64,000 nt of DNA, from contig OX359197.1 of assembly GCA_947172415.1 (NCBI GenBank), positions 558,001 to 622,000 of the forward strand, read 5' to 3'. Shown here one piece after another: positions 46,201-54,539 of the stretch. The DNA is from Chondrosia reniformis (taxonomy: Eukaryota > Porifera > Demospongiae > Chondrillida > Chondrillidae). The notes under the pieces are model-generated. The model was not told the origin of the DNA and did not search any database. It saw only the letters and a list, made by a program, of their open reading frames with translations. The position numbers were made by a program, and so were the translations under genes. Positions within the stretch are counted from its first letter, which is position 1, and the number at the start of each line of letters is the position of its first letter.

Positions 46201-48400
46201 GACACAATCTGAAGGTTTCAATAATTATTTATTTATATGTATATACACTATATATGAGTCCTTTACCATAGCAATGAATATAATTACGTATATATGTCTT
46301 AGCATGTAAGCCTGCTTTGGCTTTGACATGTACGCATTCCTTGTATCCACCTGTAGTACCAAATGTTCCTGAGCTGACTGCTGTTGTGCCGCTGTTTAGT
46401 ATAGTGTACCTGACTTGGGCTGAACCTACTCCTTTTGTGGGGGAAATCACTAACTATGAGGTTAGCTACACAATCGGCAGTGGGTCTCCAATGGATAAAC
46501 AAGTTGTTGGAACAGTGAGAACAACTTCCTATGCAGTGACAGAAGAAAGTGCTGGACAGACACATTCCATTAGAATACGTGCAAAAACCTCCCAAGGGTG
46601 GGGTGATTTCAGCAATCATTTCACATATACTTTTCAACCTGTTGGTAAGTGCACAACTCAGTAAATACATCTCTATAAGTAAATAGTACTGGCAGAGCAC
46701 AGTTAACCGCATCTTCACCACTATTCTAACTGCTATAATAGCTACAGTTACAGTGTCAGCAGAAGATTGTGACACTCTCAGTGTGTCTTATCAAGTTAAT
46801 CAATTTCCGGAAGTCAACTCTGAGAATTCCATCACCTTTTTGCAGAAGATGCTAAGCTTTAGAATTACCAAGCTAACTGGAACAGCAGATCTCATTAGAA
46901 GAAACATAATACTCAATGCTCAGAATAGAAATGGACAGATTACTGTAGATGTCAGTACGGCAGGAGTTGGTTACAGAGTACGTTATGGAGTGGACTATTC
47001 AACCTCCACTAACCTGACTTTAGGAGCTAACACCAAAGAAATGGAAATAACTCTACCTTCAGAATGTAACCCCATTTCATCCAGCAATCCAACAACAGCT
47101 CCAACTGAAGAAGGTAAGTAGTTATAAAAAAAAATATATATATATATATATACGCAAGTACCTCAACCTACAGAGTCAAGCTCCATTTCATCCAGCAATC
47201 CAACAACAGCTTCCACTGAAAGGGGTAAGTATATATATACAAATATATAATTACAATCAAGTACTACACAGTACAAGTTACAAATTTAAGAGGTCCAAGT
47301 GACTATATAATATTAAAATTACAATCACATACTAGCTACACATGCAGTGTAAGTTACAAATTTAAAGAGATCCAAGTGACCCATAGGATAATCAGTATTT
47401 TAAACAGTACAAGACTTTAGTCACATTGTTGCAGGCTTTGAAATCCTCAACTACTGCATAGAGAGTAGTAGTTGATACAGATCATCCAATTGCAAGCTAG
47501 AACACATGGCCTACCAATTACCTTTTCACACCTTATTATAGACTGAAGATGATGCATCTGCATGCCATATATCAACAAAGGTTCCAGTCTTAAAGGGGTC
47601 TCAGCTAATTATAATAAAGGGAACTTTTGGGGTCCCTGGGACTTCACTATAATGAGATTCCACTGTATGTACACATTACTACACAACCAATAATGATTCC
47701 CTTTATTCCTGTAAAGTCAACATTGACTGCATAAGAAACCCAACTTTAAGCATAGGAATGACCGTATATAGTATTAGAAAGGGGAGGGTTTTGATGCATT
47801 CTAAACAATCAATAGTGTTATGTATATGTGTAGGTGTATGTATAAATGAAAGGTTTTGATGCATTCTAAACAGTCAATAGTGTTATATATATGTGTGTAA
47901 GTGTATAAATGAAATGGAGTTTGTGCTTGTTATAATGAAGGGTGTGGAATTATCTTCTTGATCTTTTGTGAGTCCTTGGTACCATGTATTATGTATACTA
48001 TATATACTGTGTTTCTGTAGCAACTCCGCCTAGTGATTCAAGTGGTGTAGGAGGTATTGTTGGAGGCGTTATTGGAGGCATTATGGTTATACTTGTTGTA
48101 GTTGTAGTAGTTGTGGTTGTTATTATCTGCATCAAAAAGAAGAAAAAGAGTACAGTACCTACTGGTAATGGAAGGAGATCACCAGAAGCTAGACATCAGC
48201 CAGGTGGATATGAAGAATCTACACAGCAAAATCTCACCGACAGTCAACCTCCCCAAATACAACCGCTACCTTATCCAGCCAATAGCCCCCCTCCATTTAA
48301 TCCAGATGCCAGTTACCCACCCTCTGCCCCACCCCCAGGTGCATGGGGACCCAATTTTGACGAGGAACCACCACCATATCCAATTGCAATCCATTTGTAA
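43238..48400 (+). CDS. SRCR receptor copy 1: signal, 2 SRCR, FN3, membrane helix, PPxY tail
   Basis: Exons: 43238-43298 (signal, MVLVPELTLLLLSGLIQ), 43350-43661 (SRCR 1, VRLVDGRNSFEGRVEV to CSNSVGVICS), 44163-44486 (SRCR 2, GSLRLADSGPSITGGRLEI to DVRIICSS), 46116-46214 (C-terminal half of an FN3), 46357-46644 (complete FN3), 46748-47113 (unrecognised extracellular segment), 47174-47224 (Ser/Thr linker), 48021-48400 (helix, tail). All junctions are phase 1 and the model closes at 626 residues. The tail is Pro-rich and ends DEEPPPYPIAIHL, a PPxY ligand for WW domains. SRCR domains mediate ligand or microbe binding at the cell surface in animals; the ligand here is unknown. No exon for the front half of the first FN3 was found, so that domain is probably broken. 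Paralogous to 48970-51659. Confidence 0.85.
44790..45130. mobile_element. MITE, family 3 (CAGTGGRATCTC termini), copy a
   Basis: The terminal inverted repeats CAGTGGGATCTCAATATAACGA / CTATAATGAGATTCCACTG are flanked by TA on both sides. No coding capacity. The end type resembles Tigger/pogo-like elements. A second copy is at 50277-50665. A 3' fragment occurs at 47617-47663. Lies in the intron after SRCR 2 of receptor 1. Confidence 0.9.
45083..45345 (+). repeat. Direct repeat flanking the FN3 block, left copy
   Basis: AAGGGAACTTTTGGGGTC ... ACTTTAAGCATAGGAATGACC ... AGGTTTTGATACATTCTA is repeated in the same orientation at 47617-47880. The left copy includes the 3' end of MITE family 3. The two copies bracket the four FN3-region exons of receptor 1. 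Receptor 2 has only one copy, at about 50610-50870. Confidence 0.88.
45445..45675. other. CpG- and GC-rich island in an AT-rich intron
   Basis: Roughly 230 bp with frequent CG dinucleotides (CGCTACGCGATCCTCGC, CTTCGTCGTTTTCGTCGC), unlike any nearby intron. It begins at a 19-bp palindrome AAGACACCT-C-AGGTGTCTT (45451-45469). The minus strand has a charged open frame (EDRCASDENDEEDHVRR...) of 73 residues, without a recognisable domain. It may be a small element of different origin. It is not part of the receptor's spliced frame. Confidence 0.6.
45849..46017. repeat. Inverted repeat flanking the FN3 block, left arm
   Basis: About 170 bp, from GACCCCTTTAAGA through AATTGGTAGGCCATGTG and GATGATCTGTATCAACTACTA to TTTCAAAGCCTGCAAC. 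Repeated in reverse complement at 47428-47603 with few differences. Together with the right arm it immediately brackets the FN3-region exons, nested inside the direct repeats. Confidence 0.9.
47428..47603. repeat. Inverted repeat flanking the FN3 block, right arm
   Basis: Reverse complement of 45849-46017; the outer end runs directly into the right direct repeat (47617-47880). Confidence 0.9.
47617..47880 (+). repeat. Direct repeat flanking the FN3 block, right copy
   Basis: Same orientation and content as 45083-45345, including the GAGATTCCACTG end of MITE family 3. It lies between the linker exon (47174-47224) and the membrane exon (48021-48400) of receptor 1. Confidence 0.88.
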
Positions 48401-48537
48401 TTATCTACACATTTATATTTTACCAGCTTCAAATTAAACTGTTACAGTATTGTTTTACTCATTTATATGCATTTATATATCATTCTACCCTTGACAAGCC
48501 GCAACCACCAAGATAAGATAAGATAGCCTAAACTCAC

Positions 48538-48635
48538 TTTGATCCACTCCATTTCTTTTTCTGCTCGTAAGAATGGAGGGTAAGCGAATCAGAGTTGTTG
48601 GACACTTTTGAGGAGAGCAACCTTTTATCAGACAT
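48538..48635 (-). pseudogene. Orphan duplicate of transporter 2 first exon
   Basis: The minus-strand frame from ATG at 48635 to a GTGAG donor at 48537 encodes MSDKRLLSSKVSNNSDSL... and ends SGS plus two bases. It is the same length (98 bp) and frame as exon 41543-41446, with two or three residue changes. No further transporter exons follow on this strand; receptor copy 1 lies there instead. It is a by-product of the duplication that copied the divergent promoter and the SRCR receptor. It could still drive a transcript or splice over receptor 1 to distant transporter exons, but this would be unusual. Confidence 0.85.
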
Positions 48636-48969
48636 TACCTACCTACCTACCTAAACCTGAGTCACGTGACGGGATAATCAAGGATACGCTTGGCTTATAT
48701 GGCCTTCGTTCTACTAGTCTGACGAAATTAGACCTTTCATTACAAGTGGCGATGATTTATACGTGTCCAGGTATAGCCCTGTGCCCCTTAACCAGCATTG
48801 GTTGGTATTTATCTTCACATTAACTGTATGTATAGGCACGTTAATAATCGTAATAATCATAATATAATTGGTTATTTCGCAACTTCCTGTTGCTGATTGC
48901 ACCATGGTTGGATCATGGATCAGATGTCGTCACACTTGACCCAATCAGAGGTACGACTGCTCTCTAGTT
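48636..48969. promoter_or_regulatory. Duplicated divergent promoter, uninterrupted copy
   Basis: It contains the palindrome GTCACGTGAC at 48661-48670 and text homologous to 41544-41812 plus 43229-43237. This shows the arrangement before the reverse-transcriptase fragment disrupted copy 1. The distance between the orphan ATG (48635) and the receptor ATG (48970) is 334 bp. Confidence 0.65.
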
Positions 48970-51659
48970 ATGGTGCTGGTACCAGAACTGACTCTTTTGT
49001 TGCTTTCAGGCTTAATTCAAGGTGGGACAGGTATTTTATAACAATTAATAGTTATCATTAATTGTATCCTTGAATATTTAGTAGTTTACAGTCAGAACGT
49101 TCGATTGGTTGATGGAAGGAACTCATTCGAAGGACGAGTGGAGGTCTTCTCCGGCGGCAGATGGCAAGCAGTGTGTGATGATGGATGGGACCTTAATGAC
49201 GCTAATACTGTGTGCGCAGAATTAAATTATGGTTATGCCATTTCAGCGGTTACGGGCTCTGGTTTTGGTGATGGAAATGACAGAGAGACCATTCGATACA
49301 ACTGTGGCTCATTTGACGACGAATTGTCCGATTGCCCCACGACTACTCTTTCCTCTTGTTCAAACAGTGTTGGTGTTATCTGCTCTAATATCGGTTAGCT
49401 AACAAGTATTGGTGTGTATGAATAGACACGCTTGTGTGAGGCAATACCACACGTTATAAGGAATGCACACAGGAATACAATTATGTACAGTACATGGTGC
49501 AATACATTGGCATGAAAATAAGATTATATATCCTGCTGTGCGTGTATATAAACATTGTTCTTAGAGAAATTCCTTTCTAAATATCATTATAAGTCTCAAC
49601 TGTATACTTCTGTTGATGTGTTAAGAACTGGAATGGTATAGATATATGCATACTTTATAGGTATATTATTGGGCAATAGTTGATGTTTTTTGATAATTAT
49701 ATTATTACAATGCAACATTTCAGTTCTACATACTTTATCTTAAATTGATATTTGTATGAGAAATCAAGAGCACCATATTTCAATATATATGGCTATGATG
49801 CCTATGAAGCAATGTACGTATGTACGTATCTTTCAGTTGTAATATTAAGGATACATTTGTTCATCTGTACTGCACTAACATGTTACATTACACATGTTTT
49901 AGTTTTTAAAGATGGCTCCCTCAGATTAGCTGACAGTGGGTCATCCATCACAGGCGGACGTCTGGAGATACACAAGGATGGATCCTGGGGAACTATCTGT
50001 GACCTGGGGTGGGATTCCAATGATGCGCTGGTGGCTTGCAAGCAGCTTGGCTTTGCCAATGTTGAAGCAGAGCAGAGTGGATCATTTCCAACTGGTTCTG
50101 GTAGTATTCTCCTATCTAGTGTGGAATGTAATGGAGATGAAACAAGTATCATCTCTTGTCCAAACAGTGGATTTGGAAATACGCCAGGATGTTCACATTC
50201 ACAAGATGTTAGAATAATTTGTTCAAGTATGTCTGCAATCAAATCAGTGAAAAGTAATGATATATATATATATATACAGTGGAATCTCAATATAACGAAA
50301 TTGCTTATAGTGAATGTCTCAGTATAGTGAAGTACTTTGCTAGCCCCTGCTAAAGTTGTATGCTTTTATATACAATATATATACAATATACTTTCTTTAT
50401 AACAAATTGGTTTATAGTGAATTTCTCACTATAAGGAGGTATTTCTAAGCCCCCACAGATTTATTTATAGATTTATAAAGAATTTACACTGCAGATACAA
50501 TAACTGAAGGAGTAACTCACCTTTTCTTAAGGCAAGAGGTGTTAATTGAGTGAAACCCTACATTTAGGTAATTATACTGTTTACCAGGTGAAGCAGATGC
50601 CCCACTGAATGAACAAAGGGAACTTTTTGGGGCCCCTGGGGCTTCACTATAATGAGATTCCACTGTATGTACACATTACTACATAACCAATAATGATTCC
50701 CTTATTCCTGTAAAGTCAACATTGACACAGGGCGTAAGAAACCCAACTTTAAGCATAGGAATAACCTACACTAGGGAAGGTTTTGATGCATTCTAAACAG
50801 TCAATAGTGTTATATATATGTGTAGGTGTATGTATAAATGAAAGGTTTTGATGTATTCTAAACAGTCAATAGTGTTATATATATGCGTAGGTGTATGTAT
50901 AAATGAAAGGTTATGATGTATTCTAAACAGTCAATAGTGTTATATATATGTGTAGGTGTATGTATAAATGAAAGTTTTTGATGTATTCTAAACAGTCAAT
51001 AGTGTTATATATATGCGTAGGTGTATGTATAAATGAAAGGTTATGATGTATTCTAAACAGTCAATAGTGTTATATATATGTGTAGGTGTATGTATAAATG
51101 AAAGGTTTTGATGCATTCTAAACAGTCAATAGTGTTATATATATGTGTAGGTGTATGTATAAATGAAATGGAGTTTTGTGCTTGTTATAATGAAGTGTGT
51201 GGAATTATCTTCTTGTTGATCTTTTGTGAGTCCTTGGTACCATGTATTATGTATACTATGTACTGTGTATCTGTAGCTACTCCGCCTAGTGATTCAAGTG
51301 GTGTAGGAGGTATTGTTGGAGGCGTTGTTTCAAGCATTTCGGCTATACTTGTTGTAGTTGTAGTAGCTGTGGTTGTTACTATCTGCATCAAAAAGAAGAA
51401 AAAGAATACAGTACCTACTTGTAATACTAATGGACGGAGATCACCAGAAGCTAGACATCAGCCAGGTGGATATGAAGAATCTACACAGCAGCAAAATCTC
51501 CCCGACAGTCAACCTCCCCAAATACAACCGCTACCTTATCCGGCCAATAACCCCCCTCCATTTAACCCAGATGCCAGTTACCCACCCTCCGCCCCACCCT
51601 CAGGTGCATGGGGACCCAATTTTGACGAGGAACCACCACCATATCCTATCCATTTGTAA
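48970..51659 (+). CDS. SRCR receptor copy 2: signal, 2 SRCR, membrane helix, PPxY tail
   Basis: Exons 48970-49030 (signal), 49082-49393 (SRCR 1), 49903-50226 (SRCR 2), 51277-51659 (membrane helix and tail) close to 359 residues, all phase 1. SRCR 1 is almost identical to that of copy 1, and SRCR 2 differs by a handful of residues (for example SSVECNGDET versus TSVRCNGDEA). The FN3, unrecognised and linker exons of copy 1 are absent; SRCR 2 would splice straight to the helix (CS-T-TPPSDSSGVGGIVGG). The tail again ends DEEPPPYPIHL with a PPxY motif. It is probably a cell-surface receptor with a short stalk, and the pair may be functionally diverged by ectodomain length. The intron before the last exon carries MITE family 3 and a 65-bp minisatellite. 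Confidence 0.87.
50277..50665. mobile_element. MITE, family 3, copy b
   Basis: The ends CAGTGGAATCTCAATATAACGA / CACTATAATGAGATTCCACTG match copy a (44790-45130), with TA on both flanks. Slightly longer because of an internal TATATACAATATATATACA stretch. Located at the orthologous intron position, so it was present before the receptor duplication. Confidence 0.9.
50780..51170. repeat. 65-bp minisatellite in receptor 2 intron
   Basis: About six copies of a 63-65-bp unit with the landmarks AGGTTTTGATG, TTCTAAACAGTCAATAG and GTGTAGGTGTATGTATAAATG. Receptor 1 has two units in the corresponding place (47800-47915) and one to two at 45260-45345, so the array expanded in copy 2 after duplication. 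Confidence 0.92.
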
Positions 51660-51806
51660 TTATCTACACATTTATATTTTACCAGCTTATTCGAATTAAA
51701 CTGTTACAGTATTGTTTTACTCATTTATATGCAATACATGTAGTACATTGTACATACCTTCGTATAATAATCCAAAGATCACGCCTCCTACGATACGTAT
51801 CTCAAG

Positions 51807-54057
51807 ATGGCTACTTTCCTACAATTTATTTTATTTACAGTAAGCCTAGTACGGAGTACCACAGGTAGGTTTTAGAAATTATACCTTCTATGTACATTAG
51901 ATGATCGGGATTTACTCTAACTGCGCCAAACTTGTCTTTGAGAAACTAAAGAATACCCGCTCTCAAGAAAGCAAACTGCTTCACTACAGAATAATACAGA
52001 ATTCTCAAAGATGTTCATATGCGTATCTCCAAGATGGTTCAACTTAGTCTTTTGAGCGTCTGTGATGCTTTCTCGTAATTAGTATTCTAATTTACTGAGA
52101 CTCAGCAACAATTGTATTTGAACAAAACTGAACGTTTCGACCCGGAGGTCTTCATCAGCATAATTATTATTATTATAGATTATGCTGATGAAGACCTCCG
52201 GGTCGAAACGTTCAGTTTTGTTCAAATACAATTGTTGCTGAATCTCAATAAATAGGATACTTATGAACGCAACAAAATCCCTTATCATTTTCTCGTAATT
52301 TTAATCAGATTATCTTATTTTTGTAGACAGTAAATGATAGTTTTAACTTAATATTATCACCACTATGAAAAGTAGTCATTACTACATTATAGTTGATTAA
52401 GTAAAGTTTACCTTTAACTACCTACTATGCAGATTGTTGCTGTATAATTTCAAGGATTTACTAGTTAACTCGGGATATTTGTAGATCATTGTTATGTTAC
52501 TATAACTACATTTGTGTTTAATTTGGTTTAGCCCAAGTCAAAGATGTTCGCTTGGTAAATGGTGAGAATGAGAGAGCAGGGCGAGTGGAAATTCTGCTTG
52601 ACAATAGTTGGACAGCTCTGTGTGCTGACGGTTGGACTGGTGAAGATGCTGAAGTTCTGTGCCAGCAGCTCTTCAATGTCTCTTATTCTACTATCAGTAC
52701 AACAGATCATTATGGTTCTGTTTCGTATGTGTCAGGCTCTAGCATATCCTGTCGAGGCTCGGAAAAGAAGTTATCTGATTGTCCAATTAATTGACCTTCT
52801 ATACTTGCATATGAGCCTCCATGCACCGATGGTGTTGCTAGGGTTATTTGTGAGGGCGGACCTCCAGGTGATTTGAACCAATCTTATGAATTCATCCCAT
52901 AGTGTGTACTGAATCATATATACTGCTTATTTATTGAGAACAAGCAATTTAAGACAAATTTGCTTCTTTTATCGTATACTGTAAATCCCTTATTATTAGT
53001 GTGCTTTTAAATTTAGCTATATTAGCGATTTGACATTTACCACTAAAATTACAGTTCGCTAAATATAGTATTACACTACTAAATAGAGTACTACTGTAAG
53101 TATTTATTACTGTAATTAACGAACAAAACTTCCATGCATTTTGTAAGTCGCTAACATTAGATTCCGCTATGTAGGGGTAAAATCCAGTTTCGCTAACTTT
53201 TGGTGCTACTTAAATAAACGGATTTACAGTATACAGTATAGAGGTGTTTAATTATTTTAGTTTAAAATCACTTCTCTCACATTTGGTTTTCCGATACTGT
53301 AACATGTACGTCCTTTGGACATGAAAGTATATGTGACATTATATTTATTTATTCCATTTGTATAGACAATCTTGCCCTGATATTTGGCCTTGGATTTTCT
53401 ATTGGAATTTTAGTTCTGGTTTGTTGTCCACTGATTTTGTGTATTTGCTATCATGTTGTCTTTAACAAGAAGAAGAAAACTACTTCCACTGCAACAAGAT
53501 CCATTCATACTTTGACATCAAATCCTATTCCCACTGGGACGACTAGAATAACAAGTGAAGAGGCAATGCCTTTGAATCCAGCACTTAATTCTGAGGAAGA
53601 TCTTGAAGAACAAGAGGACCGTAAAGAGGATGCAACTGATGGTATCTTCAGAGCTGTAGTCTTTAGGACTACATCTAATCCATTAGCCTTCAGCGACTCT
53701 TTGGTGCAGCAGCACAAATCAGCTGCTGAGAGAGGATTCAAATATGTTAGGCTTGAAAACCCTGTTGAACCGCCTCAGGCTCCCAGCACCGCAGAACCTC
53801 CTCCCCAGTTGTCAGGACCTGCCAGCACTGCAGAACGTCCTCCCCAGTTGTCAGGACCTGCCAGCACTGCAGAACGTCCTCCCCAGTTGTCAGGACCTGC
53901 CAGCACTGCAGAACGTCCTCCCCAGTTGTCAGGACCTGCCAGCACTGCAGAACGTCCTCCCCAGTTGTCAGGACCTGCCAGCACTGCAGAACCTCCTCCA
54001 CAGTTGTCAGGACCTGCCGAGTGTCGTTATGACCCACCCCCACCTTATGACGTGTAG
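51807..54057 (+). CDS. SRCR receptor 3: signal, 1 SRCR, membrane helix, repeat tail; in-frame TGA
   Basis: Exons 51807-51864 (signal, MATFLQFILFTVSLVRSTT), 52532-52867 (one SRCR, DVRLVNGENERAGRVEI to GVARVICEGG), 53366-54057 (membrane helix LIFGLGFSIGILVLVCCPLILC, KKKK stop-transfer, long tail). The model closes at 361 codons but codon 107 is TGA (52792-52794), inside the SRCR domain between DCPIN and PSILAYEPPC. The frame continues in register on both sides, so a single Trp-to-stop change is the simplest explanation. The tail has an acidic stretch, six copies of a 13-residue repeat (STAERPPQLSGPA type) and ends DPPPPYDV, a PPxY motif. It could be a recent pseudogene, a polymorphic null allele, a read-through gene, or a sequencing error. 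Confidence 0.75.
52102..52241. repeat. Perfect 63-bp palindrome with hammerhead-like cores on both arms
   Basis: The arm 52102-52164 is the exact reverse complement of 52179-52241, with a 14-bp AT spacer. Weaker inverted similarity extends further outward. Each arm contains CTGATGA, an A, the stem-loop GACC-TCCG-GGTC, then GAAAC (52185-52209 on plus, 52134-52158 on minus). This is a hammerhead core apart from one extra A. Located in intron 1 of SRCR receptor 3. Perfect arm identity implies recent formation or gene conversion between arms. Confidence 0.9.
52979..53229. mobile_element. MITE, family 1, copy b
   Basis: The ends CTGTAAATCCCTTATTA / GGATTTACAG with flanking TA (52977-52978 and 53230-53231) and the same interior as 2115-2346 (for example AACAAAACTTCCATGCAT). 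It lies in the intron between SRCR and membrane exons of receptor 3. Confidence 0.9.
53784..54016 (+). repeat. 39-bp coding minisatellite in receptor 3 tail
   Basis: Six tandem 39-bp units encode PST/AST-AE(P/R)PPQLSGPA. Units are almost identical. Because the unit is a multiple of three, copy number can vary without frameshift. The other frames also stay open, giving spurious ORFs on both strands. Confidence 0.95.
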
Positions 54058-54539
54058 TAGTGTGCATTTACAGAATTCTTGAACCAAAATAGAATGATAA
54101 CATCACATTGGCTTTAATTTCTTCATTGCTCATGCAGAGTGTAATAGTTTTATTCAAGTTTAATGATGTGAACTGTTGAGTTGTGTGTATTGCTTGCATC
54201 AATGCATGTTCAATAAGAATAATATGCTTTACAAAGAAATGGATCCTGGACCAACTCTACTATAATACAGTCAATTAGTAGTGTTACAACAAATAGATTG
54301 AGGTGGATCTATTATATATAGAAATTATTTTAATATTTAATGAACACTATATATAAGCTGTTTAAAGTATAAAAATGGTTTGGCCATAAGGCCTCTACGT
54401 ACTTTGAAGTGGTTCTGGATCCAGCAAGCAGCGGTGCCTTGTATACTAGCTGACATATATATACTCAGTTTGTAGCTTTTTGCTTCATCTGTATCATGTG
54501 GACTTAACGATAACATTAAAGGCGTTGGCAATATTTCAA
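54058..54539. other. Receptor 3 3' flank and element boundary
   Basis: No gene. AATAAGAATAATATGC-type AT-rich text may include the polyadenylation region of receptor 3. The left boundary of the following retroelement could not be placed exactly. Confidence 0.4.

Noticed and set aside
52792-52794. Selenocysteine decoding of the TGA in receptor 3
   Set aside because: SRCR proteins are not known selenoproteins and the position fits Trp. I did not identify a SECIS-type hairpin by eye.
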